Shown: positions 47,787 to 57,469 of the stretch, one piece after another | Position numbering within the stretch: the first letter of the stretch is position 1 | Layout: each line of letters starts with the position of its first letter | Position numbers and translations under genes: made by a program | Notes under the pieces: model-generated | What the model was told of the DNA's origin: nothing | Database searches by the model: none | The model's input: the letters and a program-made list of their open reading frames with translations, nothing else | Assembly: GCA_030682475.1 (NCBI GenBank) | Contig: JAUXOA010000028.1 | Coordinates: 1-64,000, forward strand | Direction of reading: 5' to 3' | DNA: 64,000 bases | Source of the DNA: Rhodoferax sp. | GTDB taxonomy: Bacteria > Pseudomonadota > Gammaproteobacteria > Burkholderiales > Burkholderiaceae_C

Positions 47787-49805
47787 TCAGATTGCGCTGA
47801 AAGGCTGTTTGCCCTGCCACCAGGACAACACCAGATCGACTGATTTTTCAACGGTCAAATCCGAGTTGTCCAGCAACCGGGCGTCTGCGGCTGGCCTGAG
47901 AGGCGCGACGCTACGGGACGAATCCCTGGCATCGCGTGCTTCCAAATCGGCGCGAAGAGAGGGGAGTGTAGTCGAAATTCCCTTTGAAATCAATTGTTTA
48001 TAGCGTCTTTGTGCCCGTCTCTTTGGGCTGGCGGTCAAAAACACCTTGAGAGGAGCGTCGGGGAAGATCACGGTTCCCATGTCGCGCCCGTCGGCGACCA
48101 GGCCTGGCAACTGGCGAAAACCGTGTTGCAGGTCAACCAGTGCCAATCGAACCTTGGGCAAGGTCGAAACCCTGGAAGCGTTCATGCCCGCCTCTTCGGT
48201 GCGGATGGCCTCGCTGACATCGGTGCCGTTGAGCAATACCCGGCCTTGGGTAAACTGGATGGACAGAAGTTGTACCAAGTCCGCGATAGCTTGCTCATCT
48301 GAGGCCTCCAGCGCCAGATCGGCCTGCATGGCGGCCAGGGCCGTGATGCGATAGAGCGAGCCGGAGTCCAGAAAATGGTAGCCCAGCGTTTTGGCCAACA
48401 TCGCCGCCAGCGTGCCCTTGCCGGATGCGGTCGGGCCATCGATACAAATCACGGGAATGGCCTTAGCAGGCGTCTGCGCCAGGGAAAACAGCGCTTCGAA
48501 ATAGTCGGGGAAAGTCTTGGCCACGCACTTCGGGTCTTCAATGCGCACAGGAAGACCGGCCGGGTTGAAGGCGGCCAGCGAAAAACACATGGCCACCCGG
48601 TGGTCGTCGTAGGTATGGATGCTGGCGGCTTTCCAGTCGGCGGGGGAGGCCGGTGGTGTGATACGAATGCTGTCCGCACCTTCTTCCACCGTGGCACCCA
48701 GCTTGCGCAACTCGGTGGCCATGGCAGCAATGCGGTCGGTTTCCTTGACGCGCCAGCTGGCGATGTTGCGCAGGGTGCTGCTGCCCTGGGCGTACAAGGC
48801 CATCACGGCGAGCGTCATCGCCGCATCGGGAATGTGGTTGCAGTCCAGGTCGATCGCCTTGAGTGGCCAACTGCCGCGTGAAACCTCAAGCCAGTTGGGG
48901 CCGCTCAGCACCCGTGCGCCCATCATTTGCGCGGCGTCGATGAAGCGGATGTCGCCCTGGATGGAGTCCGCGCCTACGCCCTCAATCCTGAAGCCATTTT
49001 GGTCGCTAGTCACCGCAGCTAGGGCGCCAAGAGCTATGAAATAGCTGGCTGACGAAGCATCGGCTTCGACATGCAGTGTGCCAGGGGATCGGAACCGGCT
49101 GCCCGCTGGAATGGTGAAACGCTGCCAGCGATCTTCACCCGTTGGGTGCAGCACCTGAATGCCAAAGCGGGCCAGCAGGTTCAGCGTGATTTCAATGTAA
49201 GGGCGTGAGATCAGTTCGCCCACCACCTCAATGACGATGTCCTGCCGGGCTACCAAGGGCAGCGCCATCAAGAGCGCAGTGAGGAACTGGCTTGATACAT
49301 CGCCGCGCACCTGAATTGGAGTGTCCAGTTTCAGGGTGGGTTCGCCGATTTTCAGCGGCGGGTAGCCATCTTGTCCGAGATAATCGATACGGCAGCCGAG
49401 TTGGCGCAGCGCATCAACCAAATCGCCAATTGGGCGCTCGTGCATGCGCGGCACGCCGCGCAGTTCATAGTCGCCCCCCATCACCGCCAGCGCGGCAGTG
49501 AGCGGACGAATCGCCGTGCCGGCATTGCCCATGAACAGATCGGCTTTTCTGTTGCTGAGGTGGCCGCCCAGACCGTCGATTTCTACGCTGGTGCCGCGTT
49601 GCCGCACGCCGCAACCGAGTTGCCGCAAAGCGTCGAGCATCACGCGCGTGTCGTCGGAGTCCAGCAGATCGTGCAGGGTGGTCGTGCCCTGGCTCAGGGC
49701 GGATAACAGCAGTACCCGGTTGGAAATGCTTTTGGAGCCGGGAAGAACGACAGTGCCGCCCGCTCTGTTGAGGGGCGGGATATCAAGAAACGCGGTGGAA
49801 AACAT
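47787..49805 (-). CDS. aroA-cmk: Fused 3-phosphoshikimate 1-carboxyvinyltransferase / cytidylate kinase
   Basis: A 672-aa bifunctional protein. Residues about 1-440 are EPSP synthase ([44 protein letters not shown]); residues about 445-672 are CMP kinase (P-loop [11 protein letters not shown], the [13 protein letters not shown] motif). The two are normally separate adjacent genes in this order; here one reading frame covers both with a short linker ([11 protein letters not shown]). Fusions of this type are annotated in some Comamonadaceae. It links aromatic amino-acid synthesis with nucleotide supply in one polypeptide. The start overlaps the tyrA stop by 1 nt. Confidence 0.95.
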   Translation of the reverse strand: MFSTAFLDIPPLNRAGGTVVLPGSKSISNRVLLLSALSQGTTTLHDLLDSDDTRVMLDALRQLGCGVRQRGTSVEIDGLGGHLSNRKADLFMGNAGTAIRPLTAALAVMGGDYELRGVPRMHERPIGDLVDALRQLGCRIDYLGQDGYPPLKIGEPTLKLDTPIQVRGDVSSQFLTALLMALPLVARQDIVIEVVGELISRPYIEITLNLLARFGIQVLHPTGEDRWQRFTIPAGSRFRSPGTLHVEADASSASYFIALGALAAVTSDQNGFRIEGVGADSIQGDIRFIDAAQMMGARVLSGPNWLEVSRGSWPLKAIDLDCNHIPDAAMTLAVMALYAQGSSTLRNIASWRVKETDRIAAMATELRKLGATVEEGADSIRITPPASPADWKAASIHTYDDHRVAMCFSLAAFNPAGLPVRIEDPKCVAKTFPDYFEALFSLAQTPAKAIPVICIDGPTASGKGTLAAMLAKTLGYHFLDSGSLYRITALAAMQADLALEASDEQAIADLVQLLSIQFTQGRVLLNGTDVSEAIRTEEAGMNASRVSTLPKVRLALVDLQHGFRQLPGLVADGRDMGTVIFPDAPLKVFLTASPKRRAQRRYKQLISKGISTTLPSLRADLEARDARDSSRSVAPLRPAADARLLDNSDLTVEKSVDLVLSWWQGKQPFSAI

Positions 49806-50677
49806 TATTTCTGGTGCTGGGCCATGCGCCAGTGGGCACGGGCGAGGCTGGCCTGTTCAATCAGCCCTTCAAGGGCTTCGCCGTTGCCACTGGAGATCAT
49901 GAGTTCGAGCGCCTGGAGGTTGCGCTGGAAAATTTTGGACTGGGCCAGCAGCTCTTCGCGGTTGGACAGCATGATGTCACGCCACACTTTGGCGTCACTG
50001 GCGGCAATGCGGGTGAAGTCGCGAAAGCCGGGACCGGCCAGTGACAGGTAGTCTTTGCCCTGGGGCTGGCCCGCGATGGCATTCATGAGGGCGAATGAAA
50101 TCAGATGCGGCAGGTGACTGACGGCAGCAAACGCCGCATCATGCGCCTCGGGCGACATTTGGACCACGCGGCAACCCAGCGCGGTCCAGACATCAACCGC
50201 CTTTTGCAATTGGACCGTCAAGGTGCGTTCAATCGGCGTGAGGATCACCTGCTTGCCGTGGTACAGGTCGGCATCTGCATGTTCCACCCCCGAAACTTCC
50301 CGGCCTGCGATCGGGTGGACCGGGACGAACGAGCCGATTTGCTCGCGCAGGGTCCGGCGGCCAGCATCAATTACGTCGCGCTTGGTCGAGCCGACGTCCA
50401 TGATCAGCATCTGCGGGGTCACCAGGTGTTTGATGGCCTTGAAGGTGGCTTCGGTGGCCGCCACGGGGACTGCGATCAGGACAATGTCGGCGTCCGACAC
50501 CGCCAGCAAGGCAGAAGGAGCCGCGACATCAATGACGCCCATCTGACAGGCACGCTCCGTGGTGGAGGGAGATTTGCTGTAGCCGACCACCCGTTTGACC
50601 AGCCCGGCGCGCCTGAGCGCGAGAGCGAACGAGCCGCCCATCAAACCACAACCAATGAGGCCCAGTTGTTCAAACAT
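49805..50677 (-). CDS. tyrA: Prephenate dehydrogenase
   Basis: A 290-aa NAD-linked enzyme of tyrosine synthesis. The Rossmann motif is [20 protein letters not shown] at the N-terminus, [15 protein letters not shown] in the active site with the catalytic His, and an all-helical C-terminal domain. It overlaps the pheA stop and the aroA start by 1 nt each, so the three are translationally coupled. No fused chorismate mutase and no ACT domain is present. Confidence 0.95.
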   Translation of the reverse strand: MFEQLGLIGCGLMGGSFALALRRAGLVKRVVGYSKSPSTTERACQMGVIDVAAPSALLAVSDADIVLIAVPVAATEATFKAIKHLVTPQMLIMDVGSTKRDVIDAGRRTLREQIGSFVPVHPIAGREVSGVEHADADLYHGKQVILTPIERTLTVQLQKAVDVWTALGCRVVQMSPEAHDAAFAAVSHLPHLISFALMNAIAGQPQGKDYLSLAGPGFRDFTRIAASDAKVWRDIMLSNREELLAQSKIFQRNLQALELMISSGNGEALEGLIEQASLARAHWRMAQHQK

Positions 50678-51777
50678 TATGCACCCACGGGGTAGGTGCC
50701 AAGCACTTTATAGAACGCACAAAGTCCCTGCAGCTCCTTGAGCGCTAGAGCGACATGAGGCTGCGAAGGGTGGCCCTGAAGGTCGATGTAAAAATAATAT
50801 TCCCACTGACCCGTGCGCGCCGGCCGCGATTCGAACCGCGTCATCGACACACCATGCGTTTTGAGGGGCACCAGAAGGTCGTGTACAGCGCCCGGACGGT
50901 TGGGCACGGACACAATCAGGCTGGTGCAGTCGTTGCCGGACGGGGGCGGGGTTTCCAGGGTTTGCGGTAGACATATGATGGCGAAGCGGGTGCGGTTGTA
51001 GGCTTCGTCCTGGATGGCATGCGCGGCGATGTGCAAGCCAAACTGGCTTGCCGCACGCTCACTCGCCAAGCCCGCCCATGCGGGGTTGGTCGTGGCCAGC
51101 CTGGCGCCTTCGGCGTTGCTGGAGACGGGGCGACGTTCGACATGCGGCAGGTGCTTGGTCAACCAGGCTTGGCACTGGGACAGCGCCAGAGGATGGGCCA
51201 GCACGGCTTCTATTCCTTCGAGCGAATTCTCCAGTCGCAGGAGGTTGTGACGAACCAGCAGCGTGACTTCGCCGATCACCTTGGTGGGGGAGTGCAAAAA
51301 CAGGTCGAGCGAGCGAGTCACCATGCCCTCGGTCGAGTTTTCCACCCCCACGACGCCGAATTGCACGCTGCCCGCCGCCGTGGAATGAAACACTTCATCA
51401 AAGTTGGCGCAGTAGATCAGGTCGGCGGCGCCACCAAAAAACTCAATCGCGGCTTGCTCACAAAATGTGCCAGCCGGCCCCAACACGGCTACCCGCTGCG
51501 GCGCTTCAAGTGCCAGGCAGGCCGACATGATTTCGCGCCAGATGGCCGCTACATGGGGGCTCTTGAGCGGTCCGGGATTGGTCAACTGGATTTTCTCAAT
51601 CACCTGAGCGACGCGATCAGGCCGGAAAAATGCCGTACCTTCGCGCTTCTTGACTTCACCCACCTTTTCAGCAACCAGAGCGCGGTTATTGAGAAGCAAC
51701 AGCAATTGCTGGTCAATGGCGTCAATCTGGACGCGCAAGTCAGACAGACTGGACAGGGGGAGGGCGGAATTTGTCAT
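50677..51777 (-). CDS. pheA: Chorismate mutase / prephenate dehydratase (P-protein)
   Basis: A 366-aa bifunctional protein of phenylalanine synthesis: an AroQ-type chorismate mutase domain (about 10-95, LRVQIDAIDQQLLLLLNNRA), the dehydratase domain (about 96-275, GPAGTFCEQAA), and a C-terminal ACT domain (about 285-360, SLIVSVPNRPGAVHDLL) with the ESRP motif for feedback control by phenylalanine. Immediately downstream of gyrA; serC, often found between gyrA and pheA in relatives, is missing. Confidence 0.96.
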   Translation of the reverse strand: MTNSALPLSSLSDLRVQIDAIDQQLLLLLNNRALVAEKVGEVKKREGTAFFRPDRVAQVIEKIQLTNPGPLKSPHVAAIWREIMSACLALEAPQRVAVLGPAGTFCEQAAIEFFGGAADLIYCANFDEVFHSTAAGSVQFGVVGVENSTEGMVTRSLDLFLHSPTKVIGEVTLLVRHNLLRLENSLEGIEAVLAHPLALSQCQAWLTKHLPHVERRPVSSNAEGARLATTNPAWAGLASERAASQFGLHIAAHAIQDEAYNRTRFAIICLPQTLETPPPSGNDCTSLIVSVPNRPGAVHDLLVPLKTHGVSMTRFESRPARTGQWEYYFYIDLQGHPSQPHVALALKELQGLCAFYKVLGTYPVGA

Positions 51778-51824
51778 GTTTCAGGCCTGGGTTCGGCTGG
51801 CAGGCGGTCGGTCCGCCGGAGTCG

Positions 51825-54461
51825 TTAAAGGGTCGGTTCATCAGGCGTTTCACCCGTGCTGTCATCGGCTACCGGGTTCGCGTCATTCTCGACGATGCGC
51901 TGCAGACCGCTCAACTGGGAGCCTTCGTCCAGACCAATCAGAGTGACGCCTTGCGTGGCGCGACCGAGTTCGCGAATCTCGCTGACCCGGGTGCGTACCA
52001 ACACGCCCTTGTCGGTGATCAGCATGATTTCGTCGTCGACATGCACCAGTGTGGCGGCCACCACTTTGCCATTGCGTTCACTCTGCTGGATGGCGATCAT
52101 GCCCTTGGTACCGCGTCCGTGGCGCGTGTACTCGGTGATGCTGGTGCGCTTGCCGTAGCCATTCTGGGTCGCCGTCAATACACTTTGCTGTTCGTCCTCG
52201 GCCACCAGCATGGCAATCACGCTCTGGCTGTCGTCGAGCATCATGCCGCGCACGCCGCGTGCCTGGCGACCCATCGGGCGCACGTCGTTTTCGTCAAAGC
52301 GCACGGCTTTGCCACCGTCGCTGAACAGCATGACATCGTGCTGACCGTCGGTGAGCGAGGCGCCAATCAGGAAATCGCCCTCGTCCAGGTCAACGGCAAT
52401 GATGCCGGCCTTGCGCGGGTTGCTGAATTCATCAAGCGCCGTTTTCTTGACCGTGCCCATGCGGGTGGCCATGAACACATACTGGTTGGCCGGAAAGCTG
52501 CGTTTCTCGCCCGTCAGTGGCAGCACCACGGTGATCTTTTCGCCCTCGGCCAGCGGGAACATATTGACGATCGGGCGCCCACGCGAACCGCGCGAGCCCT
52601 GCGGCACTTCCCAGACCTTGAGCCAGTAGAGGCGGCCGCGGTTACTGAAGCACAGGATGTAATCGTGCGTGTTGGCAATGAAGAGCTGATCGACCCAGTC
52701 ATCTTCTTTGGTGGCGGTGGCTTGCTTGCCACGGCCGCCGCGCTTTTGCGCCCGGTATTCACCCAAGGGCTGGCTCTTGATGTAACCGCTGTGCGAGAGC
52801 GTCACCACCATGTCGGTCGGGGTGATCAAGTCTTCCGTGCTGAGGTCAAACGAGCTGTGCTCCACCAGGCTGCGGCGTGCGCCCAGCTTGGTTAGGCCGA
52901 ACTCAGTCTTGATGAGCGTGAGCTCTTCGCTGATGATGGTGGAGACCCGTTCCGGCGTGGCCAAAATGTCGAGCAGGTTGTCGATCTCGGTCATTACCTC
53001 TTTGTATTCCGCCACGATCTTGTCCTGCTCCAGCCCGGTCAGGCGCTGCAGACGCATTTGCAGGATTTCCTGGGCCTGCGTGTCGGACAGGCGGTATAGG
53101 CCATCGCTGCCCATGCCGTACATCCTCTCCAGACCGTCCGGGCGGTAGGCGTCCGCGTTGACCATGGCGCCATCGGCGCGGGTGCGGGTGAGCATTTCGC
53201 GCACCAATTTGCTGTCCCACGGCTTGGCCATCAGTTCGACCTTGGCCACGGGGGGTGTCGGGGCGTTGCGGATGATGGCAATGAATGCGTCAATATTGGC
53301 CAAGGCGACTGCCAGACCTTCGAGCACATGACCACGCTCACGCGCCTTGCGCAGGTTGAACACCGTGCGCCGCGTCACCACTTCGCGGCGGTGCTGCAAA
53401 AAGACTTCAATCAGGTCTTTCAGGTTGCACAGTTTGGGCTGGCCGTTGATCAGCGCCACCATGTTCATGCCAAAGGTGTCCTGCAACTGCGTCTGCTTGT
53501 ACAGATTGTTGAGCACCACTTCGGGCACTTCGCCGCGCTTGAGTTCAATCACCAGCCGCATGCCGGACTTGTCGGACTCGTCCTGGATGTGGCTGATGCC
53601 CTCGATTTTCTTCTCGTGTACCAACTCGGCCATGCGCTCCTGTAGCGTTTTTTTGTTGACCTGGTAGGGCAGTTCATCGACGATGATGGATTGGCGCTGG
53701 CCTTTGTCGATGTCCTCGAAATGGCATTTGGCACGCATCACCACCTTGCCGCGGCCGGTGCGGTAGCCGTCCTTGACGCCATTGATGCCATAAATGATGC
53801 CGGCGGTGGGGAAGTCGGGCGCCGGGATGATTTCCATCAACTCGTCAATTGATGCTTCCGGATGGCGCAGCAGGTGCAGACAGGCATCGACCACTTCATT
53901 CAGGTTGTGTGGCGGAATGTTGGTGGCCATGCCCACCGCAATGCCGCCCGAACCGTTGATCAGCAGATTGGGCAGCCGGGTCGGCATGACCAGCGGCTCT
54001 TTTTCCGAACCGTCGTAATTGGGGCCGAAATCAACGGTTTCCTTGTCCAGATCCGCCAGCAGTTCGTGCGCGATCTTGGACAGGCGGATTTCGGTGTAAC
54101 GCATGGCCGCCGCGTTGTCGCCGTCCACCGATCCGAAGTTGCCTTGACCGTCCACCAGCATGTGGCGCATCGAGAAATCCTGCGCCATGCGAACGATGGT
54201 GTCATAGACCGACTGGTCGCCGTGCGGGTGGTACTTGCCGATGACGTCGCCGACGATACGGGCCGATTTCTTGTACGGCTTGTTCCAGTCGTTATTGAGC
54301 TCATGCATGGCAAACAGCACGCGCCGGTGGACTGGTTTCAGGCCGTCCCGGGCATCGGGCAGGGCGCGGCCCACAATCACGCTCATGGCGTAATCGAGGT
54401 AGCTGCGCCGCATTTCCTCTTCAAGGCTGATGGGCAGGGTTTCTTTGGCGAATTGGGTCAT
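51825..54461 (-). CDS. gyrA: DNA gyrase subunit A
   Basis: An 878-aa type II topoisomerase subunit from ATG 54461 ([20 protein letters not shown]). The catalytic Tyr lies in [10 protein letters not shown]. The quinolone-determining region is [24 protein letters not shown] (given in part), with the typical Ser replaced by Asp-Gln in PHGDQS: the usual PHGDSAVYD has Ser83. The C-terminal beta-pinwheel has the GyrA box QRRGGRGK (here QKRGGRGKQ). The length is typical. Its 5' end faces ompA across 261 bp. Confidence 0.97.
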   Translation of the reverse strand: MTQFAKETLPISLEEEMRRSYLDYAMSVIVGRALPDARDGLKPVHRRVLFAMHELNNDWNKPYKKSARIVGDVIGKYHPHGDQSVYDTIVRMAQDFSMRHMLVDGQGNFGSVDGDNAAAMRYTEIRLSKIAHELLADLDKETVDFGPNYDGSEKEPLVMPTRLPNLLINGSGGIAVGMATNIPPHNLNEVVDACLHLLRHPEASIDELMEIIPAPDFPTAGIIYGINGVKDGYRTGRGKVVMRAKCHFEDIDKGQRQSIIVDELPYQVNKKTLQERMAELVHEKKIEGISHIQDESDKSGMRLVIELKRGEVPEVVLNNLYKQTQLQDTFGMNMVALINGQPKLCNLKDLIEVFLQHRREVVTRRTVFNLRKARERGHVLEGLAVALANIDAFIAIIRNAPTPPVAKVELMAKPWDSKLVREMLTRTRADGAMVNADAYRPDGLERMYGMGSDGLYRLSDTQAQEILQMRLQRLTGLEQDKIVAEYKEVMTEIDNLLDILATPERVSTIISEELTLIKTEFGLTKLGARRSLVEHSSFDLSTEDLITPTDMVVTLSHSGYIKSQPLGEYRAQKRGGRGKQATATKEDDWVDQLFIANTHDYILCFSNRGRLYWLKVWEVPQGSRGSRGRPIVNMFPLAEGEKITVVLPLTGEKRSFPANQYVFMATRMGTVKKTALDEFSNPRKAGIIAVDLDEGDFLIGASLTDGQHDVMLFSDGGKAVRFDENDVRPMGRQARGVRGMMLDDSQSVIAMLVAEDEQQSVLTATQNGYGKRTSITEYTRHGRGTKGMIAIQQSERNGKVVAATLVHVDDEIMLITDKGVLVRTRVSEIRELGRATQGVTLIGLDEGSQLSGLQRIVENDANPVADDSTGETPDEPTL

Positions 54462-54682
54462 AGGGCAGTCGTATCTGGCTTGTGTCAAAGGCAAGCTCTA
54501 ATTCTAATGGGCGTCCAGCAAGCTGGCCGTGTGGCTTCTCGGCAACATCGAGGCGTATTTATGCCGTACTTTTGTAGGCAGACATGCCGATGGCTCTTTT
54601 CCGGGTTTAGCGTCGAATGGGGCTGTGGCACAATGGTATCTACGCTTTAGGTGATGGGCACTTAGAGCGTCTCACAAATATA

Positions 54683-54706
54683 CGCAGCGCTGCTGCGGCT
54701 TTTTTT
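54683..54706 (+). terminator. Terminator-like stem in the ompA leader
   Basis: CGCAGC (54683-54688), loop GCT and GCTGCG (54692-54697) form a perfect 6-bp stem followed by GC and a T7 run (54700-54706). It lies only 16 nt before the ompA start codon and upstream of the AAGGAG site. It can act as an attenuator for ompA or terminate read-through from the upstream gap. Confidence 0.6.
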
Positions 54707-54722
54707 CCCCATAAGGAGAACC

Positions 54723-55388
54723 ATGAAGAAATTAAATAAAGTGGCAATGCTGATTGCTACCGCAGCACTCGCAACTGTTGCTGGCGCACAATCGATTGAC
54801 AACTGGCGCAGTTCCGATGGCACGACGTGGAAAAACGGCACCAACGAACTGTGCTGGCGCAATGCCTTCTGGACGCCCGCCACTGCGGCCGTCGGCTGCG
54901 ACGGTGCCATCGTGGCGCCCAAGCCTGCTCCTGCCCCGGTAGCTGCACCTGCACCTGCTCCCGTGGCGCCCAAGCCTGCTCCCGCCCCGGTAGCAGCCAA
55001 GCCGGTACCGGTACCCCCGCCACCCGCAGCCACCAAGGTGACCTACGCGGCTGATGCGTTCTTTGATTTCGACAAGTCCGTACTCAAGCCCGAAGGCAAA
55101 GCCAAACTGGATGACCTGGTTGGCAAGGTCAAGGGCATCAACCTGGAAGTCATCATTGCTGTGGGTCATACCGACGCGGTGGGCGGTGATCCATACAACC
55201 AGAAGTTGTCGGTCCGCCGCTCGGAAGCCGTGAAGGCTTACTTGGTGTCCAAGGGCATCGAGAAAAACCGGGTTTACACCGAAGGCAAGGGCGAGAAGCA
55301 GCCGGTGGCTGACAACAAGACCAAAGAAGGTCGCTCCAAAAACCGTCGTGTGGAAATCGAAGTGGTGGGTACCCGCGCCAACAAGTAG
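54723..55388 (+). CDS. ompA: OmpA-family outer-membrane protein
   Basis: A 221-aa protein with a signal peptide (about 1-23, ending AGAQ), a short N-terminal part with two Cys (LCWRNAF and VGCDGA), a Pro/Ala repeat linker ([12 protein letters not shown] type, about 65-105) and a C-terminal OmpA domain that binds peptidoglycan ([30 protein letters not shown]). It lacks the eight-strand beta barrel of E. coli OmpA, so it is the short betaproteobacterial type. AAGGAG is 5-10 nt before ATG 54723. Confidence 0.93.
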   Translation: MKKLNKVAMLIATAALATVAGAQSIDNWRSSDGTTWKNGTNELCWRNAFWTPATAAVGCDGAIVAPKPAPAPVAAPAPAPVAPKPAPAPVAAKPVPVPPPPAATKVTYAADAFFDFDKSVLKPEGKAKLDDLVGKVKGINLEVIIAVGHTDAVGGDPYNQKLSVRRSEAVKAYLVSKGIEKNRVYTEGKGEKQPVADNKTKEGRSKNRRVEIEVVGTRANK

Positions 55389-55430
55389 CTGGCCTCTGCG
55401 CCAGAAAGCGGTCTGCCCAGACTGCTTCAA

Positions 55431-55457
55431 AAAACCCCGCCGCGGCGGGGTTTTTTT
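55431..55457 (+). terminator. Rho-independent terminator of ompA
   Basis: CCCCGCCGCGGCGGGG (55435-55450) is a perfect GC stem followed by T7 (55451-55457) and preceded by A4, so it can work in both directions. It ends ompA, 42 bp after the stop codon. Confidence 0.92.
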
Positions 55458-55521
55458 GTTTCTGTCGATCTGGTTCTGCCTCTGTGCGCAATGTGCTTTG
55501 TATTTTGTCGATAATCTCCCC

Positions 55522-56244
55522 ATGACTTCAACATTGAACGCTGACCCAGCCGAGTTGGCCAAGTTTTCAGATCTCGCGCACCGTTGGTGGGACAAAGACA
55601 GCGAGTTCCGACCGCTGCATGACATCAATCCCTTGCGCCTGGATTGGATCAACGGTCTTTGCCCCCTGGTCGGCAAGCAGGTGCTCGATGTCGGCTGTGG
55701 CGGCGGTATTCTGGCCGATTCCATCGCACGCAAGGGGGCGCAGGTGCTGGGTATCGACCTTGCAACCAAGGCCTTGCGGGTGGCGCAACTGCACGCACTG
55801 GAGGCGCAAACCCCCAACGTCCAGTACCAGGAAGTCAGCGCCGAGGGTCTCGCAGCACAGGTGCCCGCAAGTTTTGACGTGATCACCTGCATGGAAATGC
55901 TCGAGCACGTGCCTGATCCTGCGTCGGTCGTGCAAGCCTGTGCAACGCTGGTCAAGCCGGGGGGGTGGGTATTTTTTTCGACACTGAACCGCAGTCCAAA
56001 ATCGTTTTTGTTGGCCATTGTGGGTGCCGAGTACATGCTTAATCTGCTGCCGCGTGGCACCCATGAGTACGCCAGGATGATCCGGCCCAGCGAGCTGGCC
56101 AGTTACTGCCGAGCCGCCGACCTTGATCTGCGGCACACGCGGGGCATGGCGTACAACCCGCTCACCCGACGCTACTGGTTGAACGCCGACACCAGCGTGA
56201 ACTATCTGTTTGCAAGCCAAAAGCCGGCAGGTGAGATTCTGTGA
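55522..56244 (+). CDS. ubiG: Ubiquinone biosynthesis O-methyltransferase UbiG
   Basis: A 240-aa SAM enzyme of ubiquinone synthesis that carries out both O-methylations. ATG 55522 gives [24 protein letters not shown], the standard start. SAM motif [13 protein letters not shown], and the C-terminal [13 protein letters not shown]. Its stop overlaps the next GTG start by 4 nt. A strong terminator stands between it and ompA, so its promoter must lie in 55458-55521. Confidence 0.95.
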   Translation: MTSTLNADPAELAKFSDLAHRWWDKDSEFRPLHDINPLRLDWINGLCPLVGKQVLDVGCGGGILADSIARKGAQVLGIDLATKALRVAQLHALEAQTPNVQYQEVSAEGLAAQVPASFDVITCMEMLEHVPDPASVVQACATLVKPGGWVFFSTLNRSPKSFLLAIVGAEYMLNLLPRGTHEYARMIRPSELASYCRAADLDLRHTRGMAYNPLTRRYWLNADTSVNYLFASQKPAGEIL

Positions 56245-56930
56245 CGGGGAGCACTGGACTGTTTGCGGATGTGCAGGCTGTGCTGTTCGATCTGGACGGC
56301 ACCCTGATTGACAGCGCGCCAGACCTGGGCGCGGCGGCCGACATAATGCGGGTGCATCGGGGTCTGCCTTCCTTGCCACTGGCGTGCTACCGCCCGATGG
56401 CTGGCGCAGGCGCACGCGGGATGATTGGCGTGGCGTTTGGCCTGACGCCCGAGCACGCCGATTTTGCCGCCTTGCGTGAAGAATTTTTTGCGAATTACGA
56501 GCGTTGCTTGACAGAAAGCACCTATGCCTTTGAGGGTGTACCTGAATTAATTGCCGATTTGAGGGCACTTGATCTTCCCTGGGGTGTCGTGACCAATAAA
56601 GCGGCCCGCTTTACCGATCCCTTGACGCGCGCCATGCCCTTGTTTGTATCGGCACGGACCGTGATCAGTGGTGACACCACGCCCCACGCCAAGCCGCACC
56701 CAGAGCCCCTGCTTGAAGCTGCCAGGCGGCTTGCCATTGCACCGGAGCGTTGCCTCTATGTGGGCGATGACGAACGCGATATCGTGGCCGGCCTTGCCGC
56801 CGGCATGGGTACCGTGGTCGCCACTTATGGTTACCTTGGCCAAAAATCCGATCCATCCCGGTGGGGCGCACATGCCACTATTAATTCTCCGGGGGACCTA
56901 TTGCAATTGCTTGCCCATGGCTTAAAATAA
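56241..56930 (+). CDS. HAD-family phosphatase, Gph or MupP type
   Basis: A 229-aa haloacid-dehalogenase phosphatase: [14 protein letters not shown] (DxD nucleophile), TNKAAR (motif II), KPHPEPLL and [16 protein letters not shown] (motif IV). A GTG start overlaps the ubiG stop. The family holds phosphoglycolate phosphatase and the MurNAc-6-phosphate phosphatase MupP, whose gene neighbours ubiG in pseudomonads. The position favours MupP, the length and motifs do not decide. It ends 7 bp before ssrA. Confidence 0.85.
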   Translation: MTGSTGLFADVQAVLFDLDGTLIDSAPDLGAAADIMRVHRGLPSLPLACYRPMAGAGARGMIGVAFGLTPEHADFAALREEFFANYERCLTESTYAFEGVPELIADLRALDLPWGVVTNKAARFTDPLTRAMPLFVSARTVISGDTTPHAKPHPEPLLEAARRLAIAPERCLYVGDDERDIVAGLAAGMGTVVATYGYLGQKSDPSRWGAHATINSPGDLLQLLAHGLK

Positions 56931-56937
56931 CAGGCTT

Positions 56938-57324
56938 GGGGCTGCACTGGTTTCGACGTGGGTACGGAATCGCTGTGGTGCATGTCGAGCTGAATGCGCT
57001 CGTAAAACAGATTCAAACAAACTAACTGCAAACGACGAACGTTTCGCACTCGCTGCTTAAACACCAGTGAGCCTTACAACAGCAGGCCGATGGGCTGGGC
57101 AAGGGGTTTTTAACGCAAGTTAAGGGCTCCCGGCTGTAAGGTCATACACATCGGCTGGCTCCGGGCTGGGTACCTTAACCTGGGGCGAGACAATAGGGTG
57201 CTGGCGTCCTGTGTAGCGTGTGGCTGCGCGACACAGGTGGCGAGACTCAAATCAGACCACTAAACATGTAGATCTGCTCGAAGAAGGCTTGCGGACGCGG
57301 GTTCAAATCCCGCCAGCTCCACCA
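56938..57324 (+). ncRNA. ssrA: Transfer-messenger RNA
   Basis: A 387-nt tmRNA: 5' end GGGGCTGCACTGGTTTCGAC, 3' end GGTTCAAATCCCGCCAGCTC followed by encoded CCA. The resume codon is GCA at 57028 and the tag reading frame is ANDERFALAA with TAA at 57058-57060. The tRNA-like ends pair (GGGGCTG with CAGCTCC). It rescues stalled ribosomes together with SmpB. Its 5' end is 7 nt after the preceding gene's stop. Confidence 0.97.
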
Positions 57325-57331
57325 TACCCCT

Positions 57332-57358
57332 ATAAGTCATTGATTTTCAATGACTTAT
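57332..57358. terminator. Perfect 12-bp palindrome after ssrA
   Basis: ATAAGTCATTGA, loop TTT, TCAATGACTTAT: perfect arms 8 nt downstream of the tmRNA 3' end. It can terminate ssrA (and the convergent RND operon), although no long T-run follows. The next 110 bp up to the RND stop hold nothing that I can name. Confidence 0.55.
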
Positions 57359-57469
57359 TTCAGCGGCAACGCTGTTTTGAGAAGAATTCCACCAAAGCGG
57401 CGCGTGTCGGTAAAAAAGGCGGGGGCGATTGACTTATGCGAACAATTCACATTGATCGTGCCTGAACCT

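Noticed and set aside
54732-56060. 442-aa minus-strand frame across ompA and ubiG
   Set aside because: It runs through a strong terminator and two well-supported genes; shadow only.
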